From contig OY970283.1 in NCBI GenBank assembly GCA_963715995.1, positions 1,736,001 through 1,800,000 of the forward strand: DNA of 64,000 nucleotides, in the 5' to 3' direction. Shown here in pieces: positions 18,226 through 27,085 of this stretch. The DNA is from DATBDN01 sp963715995. GTDB lineage: Bacteria > Actinomycetota > Thermoleophilia > Solirubrobacterales > Thermoleophilaceae. The translations under genes and the position numbers were made by a program. The notes below the pieces were generated by a model. The model saw only the letters and a program-made list of their open reading frames with translations. It was not told the DNA's origin and did no database searches. The stretch's first letter is position 1. Each line of letters begins with the position of its first letter.

Positions 18226-19431
18226 ATGGTCGTATGCGTGCTGCTCAACCGCCTGTCGCTCGTCGCGGCGCTCGGCGGGGAGCGCGGCGCGCTCGTGGGC
18301 GAGGCGCTCGCGCTCGCGCCCGAGCCCGGCCGCGAGCAGCGAGTGGGGGAGGTCTCGCCGGCCGCGGAGGCGCACGGGGTCATCCCCGGCATGCGGGTCG
18401 GGGAGGCACTTTCGCGTTGTCCGGACCTGCGCCTGATCGCACCCGACCCGGAGGCCACGCGCGCGTTCTGGAACGCGCTGCTCGACCAGCTCGAGTCGAT
18501 GGGGGCCACGGTGGAGTCGGACGACCCCGGAGTGGCCTGGTTCGAGGCCGACGGCCTGCTGCGCCTGCACCGCGGCGGCCTGGAGGCGGTCATGGCCGCT
18601 GCGCGCAGGCGCCTGCCGCCCGGGGTCCGCATGGGGGCCGCACCCACACGCTTCGCAGCCCACGCCGCGGCACTGCACAACCGCCCGCGAAGAAAGTCCC
18701 CGGATGCGATCGTCCCCGCCGGCGCGGTGCGCCCGTTCCTCGCGCCGCTGCCGGTGGGGCTCCTGCGCTCGCGCGCGGGGCTCGAAGAGCTGCCGGAGCT
18801 GTTCGAGCGGCTGGGGATCTGCACACTCGGCGCGCTGGCGGCGCTGCCCGCATCGTCAATCGCCGAGCGCTTCGGCCACCCGGGGCTGCTGGCGCTGGAG
18901 CTTGCGCAGGGGCAGGACACGCCGCTCGCCCCGCGGCGGCCACTCGAGCTCGTGCTGGAGCGCCTCACGCTGCCCGAAGCGGCTTCCGGCCAGCAGCTCG
19001 AACGCGCGCTCGAGCTGCTCGTCGCGCGAGTGCTCGCCCGCCGCGAGCGCCGTGGGCGCTCGCTGCGCAAGCTCGCCCTGTCGGCGCGCTTCGTGGAGGG
19101 CGGCACCTGGCGCATCGGCATCCCTCTGCGGCGCCCGAGCGCCGACCCCGAGCGCCTGCGCCTGGCGCTCGCGCCGAGGCTCATGGAGCTGCCGGCTCCA
19201 GCCGAATCGCTTGCGATCGAGATCGAGGCGTTCGGGCCACCGGCACACGACCAGCACGCGCTGGTCGAGGACCCGTCCGACCTGCGCCGGGCCCGGCTCG
19301 GCGAGGCGGTCCGCCACGTGCGCCGCGCAGCCGGTGACGAGGCGCTCCTGCGCGTGCTCGAGGTCGACCCCGACTCGCGCCTGCCCGAGCGCCGCGCGGT
19401 GCTGGCGCCGTTCCCGGAGCACAGGCGGTGA
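18226..19431 (+). CDS. imuB: ImuB-like inactive Y-family polymerase
   Basis: A 401-residue SOS mutasome adaptor that in characterised systems bridges DnaE2 and the beta clamp. The N-terminus (VVCVLLNRLSLVAALGG) has the Y-family beta strand but lacks the catalytic Asp/Glu residues. EAHGVIPGMRVGEALSRCPD matches the ImuB/Y-family fingers region. A helix-hairpin-helix segment is near LGICTLGALAALPASSIAERFG, and a little-finger-like domain follows to the end. ATG 18226 follows the LexA box directly. It overlaps the DUF6504 gene (GTGA), and dnaE2 is next. No imuA gene is adjacent. Confidence 0.85.
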   Translation: MVVCVLLNRLSLVAALGGERGALVGEALALAPEPGREQRVGEVSPAAEAHGVIPGMRVGEALSRCPDLRLIAPDPEATRAFWNALLDQLESMGATVESDDPGVAWFEADGLLRLHRGGLEAVMAAARRRLPPGVRMGAAPTRFAAHAAALHNRPRRKSPDAIVPAGAVRPFLAPLPVGLLRSRAGLEELPELFERLGICTLGALAALPASSIAERFGHPGLLALELAQGQDTPLAPRRPLELVLERLTLPEAASGQQLERALELLVARVLARRERRGRSLRKLALSARFVEGGTWRIGIPLRRPSADPERLRLALAPRLMELPAPAESLAIEIEAFGPPAHDQHALVEDPSDLRRARLGEAVRHVRRAAGDEALLRVLEVDPDSRLPERRAVLAPFPEHRR

Positions 19432-19673
19432 CGGGCCCGAAGCATCTGGCCCGGCCGCGACCGGCCGAGGTGATGCTGGGCGCGGGCGGCGTCCCCGTGC
19501 GCCTGGGCGCCGTGGCGGTCGACTCGGTGCTGGAGGACTGGCTGGTGGAGGACCGCTGGTGGACCGGGCGCCCCGTGCGCCGCCGCTATCTCGAGCTGGT
19601 GCTCGACGGCGGGCGCTGCGTGCTCGTGTTCCGCGACCTGGTCAGCGGCCGCTGGTTCACCCAGCGCGGCTGA
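19428..19673 (+). CDS. DUF6504 family small protein of the mutasome operon
   Basis: 81 residues from GTG 19428, overlapping the imuB stop by 4 nt. The core is VLEDWLVEDRWWTGRPVRRRYLELVLDGGRCVLVFRDL; paired Trp and Arg residues and the FRD motif are typical of the small DUF6504 proteins found between Y-family polymerase and dnaE2 genes. No enzymatic motif. Likely accessory to the translesion polymerases by context only. Confidence 0.7.
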   Translation: MTGPKHLARPRPAEVMLGAGGVPVRLGAVAVDSVLEDWLVEDRWWTGRPVRRRYLELVLDGGRCVLVFRDLVSGRWFTQRG

Positions 19674-19698
19674 GCGTCTCCCCGACTTGCTCAGTGTG

Positions 19699-19712
19699 GG
19701 AACATGTGTTCG
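19699..19712 (+). promoter_or_regulatory. LexA (SOS) box of dnaE2
   Basis: GGAACATGTGTTCG contains the full core GAAC-ATGT-GTTC and ends directly before ATG 19713. A bound repressor would cover the start codon and any leaderless promoter. Confidence 0.85.
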
Positions 19713-22700
19713 ATGCCGGTCGAGCTGCACAGCCACTCCGCGTTCTCGTTCCTGGACGGAGCGTCGCATCCGGTGGAGATGGCTGCTTCGGCGGCGTCGC
19801 TCGGGTACTCGGCGCTGGCGCTGACAGACCACGACGGGCTGCACGGCGCGATGGAGCATGCACAGGCGTGCGGGAGCCTCGGCATCAAGCCGATCACGGG
19901 CGCGGAGCTGACCCTGGACGACGGCCACCACCTGACGATCCTGTGCCAGACGCGCGCCGGCTATCGCAACCTGTGCCGCCTGCTGACCATGGCGCACGCC
20001 ACGACCCGGCCCGCTCCGCAGCGTGAGCCCGAGCAGCCCTACGTCACGCTCGCCGACCTCGAACGGCACGCCGAGGGGCTCGTCTGCCTGTCCGGCTGCG
20101 CGCGCGAAGGCGCTCTCGCCGCGCGCCTGGAGCGCCGTCAGGAAGCAGCCGCGCGCAGCGTCGCGGAACGCCTGCTGCGCGCGTTCGGGCCCGAGCGCTT
20201 CCGGATCGAGCTCCAGCGGCCGCTCGCGCGTCACGACCGCCGCCGCAACCGGCTGCTGGCGGATCTGGCCGAGCGCCTCGGCGTTCCGTGCGTGGCCACC
20301 GGCAACGTCCACGTGCACGATCGCCGCCGAGCGGCGCTCCAGGACGTGTTCGTCGCCGTGCGCACGCGCAGGACGCTCGACGAGTCCGAGCCGCTGCGCC
20401 GCGGCAATTCGGCGCACGCGCTCATGTCGGAGGCGGCGCTGGCCGAGCGCTTTCGCGACCACCCGCGGGCGCTGTCGGAGGCGGCGGCGCTGGCCGATCA
20501 GATCGAGTTCGACCTCGGTCACGACCTTGGCTACCGCTACCCGGGCTCAGACGACGAGCACGCCGACCGCAAGCTCGCCGAGCTCTGCGCCGGCCTGCTC
20601 GAACAGCGCTACAGCGGCCGTGCAAGCAGCGCCGTTGCCCGTGGGCGTCTCGACGAGGAGCTGGCCGTCATCCGCGGGCTCGGGCTCTCGGGCTTCTTCC
20701 TGCTGCACCGCGACATGCTCGAGCTTGCGCGTGAGGTGGCGGTCGAGGTGCGCGGCCCGTCGGTGGCGCGCGCGCTGCTGCCGCCGGGGCGCGGGCGCGG
20801 CTCGAGCGTCTCGTCGATCGTCTGTTACCTCACCGGCCTCTCGCATGTGGACCCGATCGAGGCCGAACTGCACCTGGGGCGCTTCCTCAACGACGAGCTG
20901 ACGGCGCTGCCCGACATCGACCTGGACTTCCCGCGCGACATCCGCGAGGTGCTCATCCCGCGCGTGCACGAGCGCTACGGCCGTGACCGCTCGGCGCTCG
21001 TGTGCGCGTTCGCGACTTACCAGGTCAAGGGCGCCATCCGCGACTTCGGCAAGGCACTCGGGCTGCCGCCCGGTGAGATCGAGCGCGCTGCGCGCGGGGC
21101 CGACCCCTGGTTCGTGCACGACGTTGCCAACGAGCTCTGGACCGCGGTCGGAAAGCGCGCTCGCTCGCCGCGCTGGCAGTGGCTCGCCAGGCTCATGGGG
21201 GAGGCCGCGCACCTGCCGCGGCACGTGTCGCAGCACCCCGGCGGCATGGTCGTCTCGACCCAGCCGCTGATCGACCTCTGCCCGATTCAGCCGTGCGCGA
21301 TGGAGGGGCGCCAGATGGTGCAGTGGGACAAGGAGTCCTGCCAGGACGCCGGCTTCCTGAAGATCGACCTGCTTGGGCTCGGGATGCTGTCGGCCGTCGA
21401 GCGCTGTGTCGAGGAAGTGGCGCGCACGCGCAGCGAGCGCATCGACCTCTCGCGCATCCCGCTGGATGACAAGGAGGTTTACGACATGATCCAGCGGGCG
21501 GACACCGTCGGCGTCTTCCAGATCGAGAGCCGGGCGCAGATGTCGATGCTGCCGCGCACGCTCCCCGCGAACCTGGACGACCTGACCGTGCAGGTGGCGC
21601 TCGTGCGCCCTGGGCCGATCATCGGGGGCGCGGTGCACCCCTACATCGAGCGCCGCGCGAGGAAGCGCAGGGACCCGTCGTACGAGGTCCCCTACGACCA
21701 TCCCGCGCTCGAGCCGGTGCTGCGCGAGACCTACGGGGCGATCGTGTTCCAGGATCAGGTGATCGAGGTGGCGATGGCGTTCGCCGGCTTCCGCTCGGGG
21801 GAGGCCGAGGGCTTGCGGCGCGCGATGAGCAAGGCGCGCCACCCCGACTCGCTCAAGCCCTACGAGGCCAAGTTCGTGGCGGGGGCGATGGCAAACGGTG
21901 CCACGCGAGAGGTCGCCGAGCGCATCTTCACCCAGGTGGTCGGCTTCTCGGGCTTCGGCTTCCCGAAGGCGCACTCGGCGGCGTTCGGCCTGCTGGCCTA
22001 CCAGTCGGCGTGGCTGCGCGTGCACTATGGGCCCGAGTTCCTCTGCGGCCTGCTGAACGAGCAGCCGATGGGCTTCTACCCTTCCGACGCCCTCGTGCAC
22101 GACGCGCAGCGGCACGGCATCGAGGTGCTGCCGGTGTCGGTGCAGCGAAGCGCCGCGTTGTGCCGCACCGAGGACGGGGCGATCCGGATGGGGCTCGGTT
22201 ACGTGACCGGCGTGCGCTCGGACGACGTCGATGCCCTGGTGGCAGAGCGCGAGCGCGGTGGGCCGTTCGCCTCGGCCCCCGATCTTGCCGCGCGCTGCCG
22301 CTCGCAGCGCGAGACGCTGGAGCGGCTCGCCTGGGCGGGAGCCTGCGATGAGCTGTGCGACGGGTCGCGCAGGCAGGCGCTGTGGGAGCTCGGCGTGGCC
22401 GTCCCGGGCTACGAGACCGACGGCGGCGTGCAGCTGGCGCTGCCGCTCGACGTCGAGGCGCCGGAGCTGCGCAAGCTGAGCGCCTGGGAGCGGCTGGTGG
22501 CCGACTACGCGTCCACGAAGGTGACGCTGCGCGAGCACCCGCTCGAGCTCATGCGGCCCGACCTGCCGGCGACCATCCTGGCCAGCGGCGCGCTCGTAAC
22601 CACACGCGACGGCTCACAGGTGGAGCTGGCCGGGCTGGTCGTGGCCCGCCAGCGCCCGGCAACAGCGAAGGGCGTCACGTTCATGCTGCTGGAGGACGAG

Positions 22701-22976
22701 CAGGGCACCTTCAACGTGATCGTCCCGCCGCCCGTCCACGACGCCTGCCGGCTGGCGGTGCGCGCCGAGCCGTTCGTGGTCATCGGCGGCAAGCTCGAGC
22801 GCCGGCAGGGTGTCATCAACGTGGTGGCGCGCACGGTGAAGCGCCTCGATCGCCCCGACCTGCCGGTGGCCGACGTGCGCCACATCGAGCCGCGCAAGGC
22901 ATGGTCGACGCAGGAGGACGCAGGCGACCTACGCGCCGTCGCGCCTGCCGCCCATTCCTTCGGCAGGCGCGGGTAG
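19713..22976 (+). CDS. dnaE2: Error-prone DNA polymerase III alpha subunit DnaE2
   Basis: A 1087-residue C-family polymerase for damage-induced translesion synthesis. PHP domain at the N-terminus (ELHSHSAFSFLDGASHP, ALTDHDGLHGAM). Catalytic Asp residues are in PDIDLDFPRDIRE, with GRGSSVSSIVCYLTGLSHVDP before it. GVFQIESRAQMSMLPR and GFSGFGFPKAHSAAFGLLAY are standard. A C-terminal OB fold (VELAGLVVARQRPATAKGV) completes it; the length is that of DnaE2 rather than DnaE1. ATG 19713 is preferred over ATG 19704, which lies inside the LexA box. The last 48 nt overlap the convergent GT2 gene. Confidence 0.95.
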   Translation: MPVELHSHSAFSFLDGASHPVEMAASAASLGYSALALTDHDGLHGAMEHAQACGSLGIKPITGAELTLDDGHHLTILCQTRAGYRNLCRLLTMAHATTRPAPQREPEQPYVTLADLERHAEGLVCLSGCAREGALAARLERRQEAAARSVAERLLRAFGPERFRIELQRPLARHDRRRNRLLADLAERLGVPCVATGNVHVHDRRRAALQDVFVAVRTRRTLDESEPLRRGNSAHALMSEAALAERFRDHPRALSEAAALADQIEFDLGHDLGYRYPGSDDEHADRKLAELCAGLLEQRYSGRASSAVARGRLDEELAVIRGLGLSGFFLLHRDMLELAREVAVEVRGPSVARALLPPGRGRGSSVSSIVCYLTGLSHVDPIEAELHLGRFLNDELTALPDIDLDFPRDIREVLIPRVHERYGRDRSALVCAFATYQVKGAIRDFGKALGLPPGEIERAARGADPWFVHDVANELWTAVGKRARSPRWQWLARLMGEAAHLPRHVSQHPGGMVVSTQPLIDLCPIQPCAMEGRQMVQWDKESCQDAGFLKIDLLGLGMLSAVERCVEEVARTRSERIDLSRIPLDDKEVYDMIQRADTVGVFQIESRAQMSMLPRTLPANLDDLTVQVALVRPGPIIGGAVHPYIERRARKRRDPSYEVPYDHPALEPVLRETYGAIVFQDQVIEVAMAFAGFRSGEAEGLRRAMSKARHPDSLKPYEAKFVAGAMANGATREVAERIFTQVVGFSGFGFPKAHSAAFGLLAYQSAWLRVHYGPEFLCGLLNEQPMGFYPSDALVHDAQRHGIEVLPVSVQRSAALCRTEDGAIRMGLGYVTGVRSDDVDALVAERERGGPFASAPDLAARCRSQRETLERLAWAGACDELCDGSRRQALWELGVAVPGYETDGGVQLALPLDVEAPELRKLSAWERLVADYASTKVTLREHPLELMRPDLPATILASGALVTTRDGSQVELAGLVVARQRPATAKGVTFMLLEDEQGTFNVIVPPPVHDACRLAVRAEPFVVIGGKLERRQGVINVVARTVKRLDRPDLPVADVRHIEPRKAWSTQEDAGDLRAVAPAAHSFGRRG

Positions 22977-23885
22977 GACCTCGTCGACGAGGTAGAGCGG
23001 GCGGTCGAGTGCCTCCGCGTGCACGCGCGCGAGGTAGCGGCCGAGGATGCCGACCGTGATGAGCTGCACACCGCCCAGGAACAGCACGGTGATCAGGATC
23101 CAGGTGGTGTCGCTGGTCACCTGCCCTCCGATTCGCAGACCGAGCAGCACGAGCGCGACCGCGCCGCTGACCGCGGCAACGACCGAGCCAAAGTAGGCCG
23201 CCATGTTGAGCGGCACGTCCGAGAACGACGCGAGTGCCTCGAACGCCAGCCTGAAGAGAGCGCGGTAGGAGGCCCCGCGGCCGCGCTCGCGGCCCGCGCG
23301 CGCGTACTCGATCGGCACCTGCTCGAAGCCGACCCAGGCCACCATCCCGCGCAGGAAGCGACGCCGTTCCGGCATCGCGCGCAGCGTGTCGACCACGCGC
23401 CGCGACATCAGGCGGAAGTCGCCGGCCTGGCCCTGGTAGGGCACCCGCGCGATGCGGTGCATCAGCCCGTAGAACGCGGTGGCGAGCGCGATCTTGAAGC
23501 GGCTCTCGTGGCGCCCGATGCGCCGCGCGTAGACCACGTCTGCCCCGGCGCGCGCGAGGGCCACCATCTCGGGGATCAGCTCGGGTGGGTCCTGGAGGTC
23601 GGCGTGCATCAGCACGGTGAAGTCGCCGCGCACGTGGTCGAGCCCGGCGGACATGGCGATCTCCATGCCGAAGTTACGCGAGAGCTTCACGAGCCGCACC
23701 GGCTCACCGGCATCGATCCAGTCGCGCACGATCGCGGTCGAGCGGTCGCTCGACCCGTCGTCCACGAACACGACCTCGTAGTCGCCCGCGAACGGCTCGA
23801 GTGCCGTGCGCACGCGCTCCCAGAGCGCGGGCAGGTTGTCCTCCTCGTCGAGCATCGGCACGACGAGCGACAGGACGGGGCTCAT
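22929..23885 (-). CDS. Family 2 glycosyltransferase, DPMS/ArnC-like
   Basis: 318 residues. A cytoplasmic GT-A domain carries LVVPMLDEEDNLP, VVFVDDGSSDRS, LSRNFGMEIAMSAGLDHVRG and MHADLQDPPELIP (DXD-like site). Two C-terminal membrane helices follow (NMAAYFGSVVAAVSGAVALV and ILITVLFLGGVQLITVGI), with LGRYLARVHAEALDRPLYLV at the end. This is the layout of enzymes that move a sugar onto polyprenyl phosphate. ATG 23885 overlaps the upstream methyltransferase stop by 4 nt, so the two form an operon. It could supply lipid-linked sugar to the GT-C proteins at 11-17 kb; that link is inference. Confidence 0.85.
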   Translation of the reverse strand: MSPVLSLVVPMLDEEDNLPALWERVRTALEPFAGDYEVVFVDDGSSDRSTAIVRDWIDAGEPVRLVKLSRNFGMEIAMSAGLDHVRGDFTVLMHADLQDPPELIPEMVALARAGADVVYARRIGRHESRFKIALATAFYGLMHRIARVPYQGQAGDFRLMSRRVVDTLRAMPERRRFLRGMVAWVGFEQVPIEYARAGRERGRGASYRALFRLAFEALASFSDVPLNMAAYFGSVVAAVSGAVALVLLGLRIGGQVTSDTTWILITVLFLGGVQLITVGILGRYLARVHAEALDRPLYLVDEVLPAPAEGMGGRRDGA

Positions 23886-24610
23886 GCGGTTGTGCAGACC
23901 ATGCCGACGGACACTCCCGCCGGAAGTCTTACGCCACGCGCGATCGCCCTTGCCTCGGCTTGCATGGGCGCGCCCAGGATCCGGTCGAGCGCAGGCGGCG
24001 CCAGCTCGTAGTCGGAGGTTGCGTGCTCGCGACTGCCGCGCCTGAATGCGCGCACCACCGCGATCGGGGGCAGGAGCACGGTGTTGAAGTAGGTCGCGAA
24101 CACCGGCTGCCAGCCGGCCGTCCGGGCGGCGCTCACGAGCATCGGCCGCGTGAAGCGGCGGCGGTGGTGGTGAGAGTCGTCGTGGCTCGACCAGAGCCAG
24201 CGGTAGGCCGGGACGGTGGCCACGAACCAGCCCCCGCTGGCGGTCACGCGGCGAAGCTCGCGCATGCCGGCCACGTGGTCGTCGACGTGCTCGAGCACGT
24301 CGAATGCGAACGCCAGGTCGAAGGAGCCGTCGGCGAACGGCAGCGCTTCCAGCCCGGCCTCCTGGACGCTGGTGAGGCCGCGCCGGTGGCAGTACTCGAC
24401 CGCCGTGTGCGACGGCTCGATCCCGCTGACCGGCCCGAGGTCGGCGAACTCGACCACGTTGCGGCCGGTTCCGCAGCCGGCGTCCAGCACGCGCGCCGGC
24501 CGCGGAGGCGCCGCGTGGGTGAGCAGCGCGCGGATGACGGCACGGCGGCCGCGGAACCACCAGTGGCGGTCCTCGAGCGCGTAGAGCTGTTCGTAGACGG
24601 ACTCGTCCAC
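23882..24610 (-). CDS. Class I SAM-dependent methyltransferase
   Basis: 242 residues. The N-terminus YEQLYALEDRHWWFRGRRAV is typical of methyltransferases paired with polyprenol-phosphate glycosyltransferases. SAM motif I is VLDAGCGTGRNVVEF, motif II around FDLAFAFDVLEHVDDH, motif III RVTASGGWFVATVPAYRWLW. SSHDDSHHHRRRF is a His-rich loop common in this subgroup. GTG 24610 is chosen because TACGTT lies 6 nt upstream on this strand. Acceptor unknown, probably a saccharide or lipid intermediate handled with the downstream GT2. Confidence 0.82.
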   Translation of the reverse strand: MDESVYEQLYALEDRHWWFRGRRAVIRALLTHAAPPRPARVLDAGCGTGRNVVEFADLGPVSGIEPSHTAVEYCHRRGLTSVQEAGLEALPFADGSFDLAFAFDVLEHVDDHVAGMRELRRVTASGGWFVATVPAYRWLWSSHDDSHHHRRRFTRPMLVSAARTAGWQPVFATYFNTVLLPPIAVVRAFRRGSREHATSDYELAPPALDRILGAPMQAEARAIARGVRLPAGVSVGMVCTTA

Positions 24611-24616
24611 TCGCCG

Positions 24617-24622
24617 AACGTA
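24617..24622 (-). promoter_or_regulatory. Leaderless -10 element of the methyltransferase operon
   Basis: On the minus strand TACGTT ends 6 nt before GTG 24610; the divergent DUF72 gene has its own element 22 bp away. Confidence 0.5.
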
Positions 24623-24644
24623 CCTGACGGTCTGGTGGCCGCGA

Positions 24645-24650
24645 TAAGTT
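24645..24650 (+). promoter_or_regulatory. Leaderless -10 element of the DUF72 gene
   Basis: TAAGTT ends 8 nt before ATG 24659, with no ribosome binding site. Confidence 0.5.
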
Positions 24651-24658
24651 GCAAGGCG

Positions 24659-25591
24659 ATGGCAGGACGCATCCTCGTCGGCACGTCGAGCTGGGCAGAC
24701 CCGGGCTTCGTCGAGGACTGGTACCCGCGCGGGATGCAGGCCCGCGACCGCCTGGCCTGGTACGCCCAGCGCTTCGAGTACGTCGAGGTCAACTCGAGCT
24801 TCTACGCCGTGCCCACCAGGAACACAGTCGAGCGCTGGGCCGAGGTCACGCCCGCGGCGTTCACCTTCGACGTGAAGCTGCACCGGCTGCTCTCGCGCCA
24901 CGCGGCGGGCGTCGATTCACTCGCGCCCGAGCTCCGCTCGGACGTGTCGACCACCGAGCGCGGCCGCGTGATCCTCACCCCGGAGCTGGAGGAGCGGCTG
25001 GTCGGCCAGACGCTCGATGCCGTCGAGCCGCTCGCGCAGGCGGGCAAGCTCGGGCCGTTCCTGCTGCAGCTGACACCGGCGTTCGCGCCGGGCAAGCACG
25101 ACATGGGGGAGCTCGATCTCCTGACCGAGCGGCTGCGCGAGCCCGGGCTGGCGATCGAGCTGCGCCACAAGGGCTGGGTCGAGGGCGAGCGGCTCGAGCA
25201 GACGCTCGACTGGTACGAGCAACACGGCGTCACGTTCGTGTGCGTGGACTCGCCGCCCGGCAACCACGTGCCGATCCTGCCGCCGATCGACGCCGTCACG
25301 CGCCGCGACGTCGCCTACATGCGCGCGCACGGGCGCAACACCGAGGGCTACCTCAAGGGCAAGACGGTGGCCGAGCGCTTCGGCTGGATCTACTCGGACG
25401 CGGAGCTCGAGGAGATGGCCCAGCGCGCCAGGGGGCTTGCGGAAGATGCCGCCGAGGTGCACGTGGCGTTCAACAACAACCGCTCGAGCGACGCGCCCGA
25501 TTCGGCGCGCCGCTTCCGCCAGCTGGTCGGCCAGGACCCCGGGCCGCCGATCGACGCGCCAACGCCGGGCGAGCAGATGGAGCTTGCGTGA
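24659..25591 (+). CDS. DUF72 (YecE-like) TIM-barrel protein
   Basis: 310 residues. Opens with the DUF72 signature RILVGTSSWADPGFVEDWYP, then YAQRFEYVEVNSSFYAVPT and FTFDVKLHRLLSRH. Later LAIELRHKGWVEG and the C-terminal VHVAFNNNRSSDAPDSA, all conserved in the family. Biochemical role not established. The last 4 nt overlap the GTG of the FIST gene, so the two are cotranslated. Confidence 0.88.
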   Translation: MAGRILVGTSSWADPGFVEDWYPRGMQARDRLAWYAQRFEYVEVNSSFYAVPTRNTVERWAEVTPAAFTFDVKLHRLLSRHAAGVDSLAPELRSDVSTTERGRVILTPELEERLVGQTLDAVEPLAQAGKLGPFLLQLTPAFAPGKHDMGELDLLTERLREPGLAIELRHKGWVEGERLEQTLDWYEQHGVTFVCVDSPPGNHVPILPPIDAVTRRDVAYMRAHGRNTEGYLKGKTVAERFGWIYSDAELEEMAQRARGLAEDAAEVHVAFNNNRSSDAPDSARRFRQLVGQDPGPPIDAPTPGEQMELA

Positions 25592-26748
25592 GCGCCCTGG
25601 GCTTCGCCACCGGGCTGGTCGAGGGCGAGAGCGGGGTCGGCGCATATGCCACCGCCGCGGCGCGCGCCGTCGAGGGCCTGAACGGAGCGGCCTGCGACGT
25701 GGCACTGGTCTTCGCGGGACAGGACAACCTCGAGTTCGCCGAGGCGGGCCTTGCCGCCGTGCACGACCGGCTGCGCCCCGGCGCGCTCGCGGGCTGCGGG
25801 GCACGCGGCGTGGTCGGCACCGGCCGCGAGATCGAAGCGGGCGGCGTCGTGGTCTGGGCCGCGTCACTTGGCGGCGGCGACGCCGAGGCCTTCCACATGG
25901 AGGCCATCTCGGCGGGCGAGGGGCGCATGGCGATCACGGGCATGCCGGACGTCGAGGAGGGGGAGACGCTCGTGATGCTCGTCGACCCGTACACGTTCCC
26001 GGCCGAGGCACTGCTGACGGAGATAGCCCACTCGGCCCCGGGCGTGCCGGTCGTGGGCGGCCTCGCGGCTGCCGAGTCCGCCGCGGCGGCACTCTTCCAC
26101 GACGGCGCGGTCGCGCCGACCGGCGCGGTCGGCGTCGTGCTGCGCGACGTCGACGTCAACTGCACCGTCTCGCAGGGCGCCTCGCCGATCGGGCCCGAGA
26201 TGGTCGTCACGGCCGGCGAGGGAAACGTGATCGAGGAGCTGGCGAGCCGCCCTGCGCTCGACCGCCTGATGGATGCGATCGCGAACGAGCTGTCGCCGAG
26301 CGAGCAGGCGCTCGCGGTGCAGGGGCTGCTGGTGGGAATCGTGATCGACGAGAACCTGCCGGACTACGAGCGCGGCGACTTCCTCGTTCGCGGCCTCTTG
26401 TCGGTGGACGAGCGCGAGCGCACGATCACCATCGGCGAGCGGGTCAGGGTCGGCCAGACGGTGCGCCTGCACGTGCGTGATGCGGCGTCCGCCGACGAGG
26501 ATCTGCGCAGCGCCCTCGAGCGCGCCGCGCGCGAGCTGCCGGCACCCGCGGCCGGAGCCCTCATGTTCACGTGCAACGGCCGCGGCTCGCACATGTTCGG
26601 CACGGCCGACCACGACGCCGCGGCGCTGGCGCAGGAGATCGGACCCGCCGAGGTGGCCGGGTTCTTCTGCGCCGGTGAGATCGGCCCGGTCGGCCGCCGC
26701 AGCTTCGTCCACGGGTTCTCGACGAGCATCGCGCTGTTCAGCGCCTAG
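25588..26748 (+). CDS. FIST N/C domain protein
   Basis: 386 residues, cytoplasmic. An N-terminal FIST domain (about 1-195: CDVALVFAGQDN, LAGCGARGVVGTGREIE, PVVGGLAAAE) and a C-terminal FIST_C domain (about 215-365: YERGDFLVRGLLSVDERERT, LMFTCNGRGSHMFG, VAGFFCAGEIGPVG) are both complete. FIST proteins are proposed ligand-sensing modules, often linked to signalling. GTG 25588 overlaps the DUF72 stop. The STAS/kinase pair follows. Confidence 0.9.
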   Translation: MSALGFATGLVEGESGVGAYATAAARAVEGLNGAACDVALVFAGQDNLEFAEAGLAAVHDRLRPGALAGCGARGVVGTGREIEAGGVVVWAASLGGGDAEAFHMEAISAGEGRMAITGMPDVEEGETLVMLVDPYTFPAEALLTEIAHSAPGVPVVGGLAAAESAAAALFHDGAVAPTGAVGVVLRDVDVNCTVSQGASPIGPEMVVTAGEGNVIEELASRPALDRLMDAIANELSPSEQALAVQGLLVGIVIDENLPDYERGDFLVRGLLSVDERERTITIGERVRVGQTVRLHVRDAASADEDLRSALERAARELPAPAAGALMFTCNGRGSHMFGTADHDAAALAQEIGPAEVAGFFCAGEIGPVGRRSFVHGFSTSIALFSA

Positions 26749-26751
26749 TCT
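26746..26751 (+). promoter_or_regulatory. Leaderless -10 element of the STAS gene
   Basis: TAGTCT ends 7 nt before ATG 26759; it overlaps the FIST stop codon region. Confidence 0.5.
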
Positions 26752-26758
26752 CACGCCA

Positions 26759-27085
26759 ATGGCTGAGCTGGTGATCGAGACGAGCGACTCAGACGGCGCG
26801 ACTCGCGTTGCGCTGAGCGGCGAGTTCGACCTCGCGGCGATCAAGCGCTTCGAAGAGGCGATCGCCGAGGCCGAGGCCGGCTCACCGTCCGCGATCGTGA
26901 TCGACCTGCGCCGGCTCGAGTTCATGGACTCGAGCGGGCTGCGCGCGCTGGTGATGGCTCACGAGCGCGCCAAGAACGCCGGGCGGCGGCTCACGATCGT
27001 GCCCGGGCCGCCTCAGGTGCGGCGCGTGTTCGAGATCACCCATCTGGACGACCAGCTGGAGCTGGTCGACGAACCGCAGGTCTAA
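26759..27085 (+). CDS. STAS-domain anti-sigma factor antagonist
   Basis: 108 residues, a single STAS domain. ALSGEFDLAAIKRFEEAI and the phosphorylation-site region LEFMDSSGLRALVMAHERAK are standard, with Ser in DSSGL the expected target of a partner kinase. The convergent neighbour encodes an HATPase_c kinase, so the two could form an RsbV/RsbW-like switch. No sigma factor is in the window. The stop codons of the two genes overlap tail to tail. Confidence 0.9.
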   Translation: MAELVIETSDSDGATRVALSGEFDLAAIKRFEEAIAEAEAGSPSAIVIDLRRLEFMDSSGLRALVMAHERAKNAGRRLTIVPGPPQVRRVFEITHLDDQLELVDEPQV

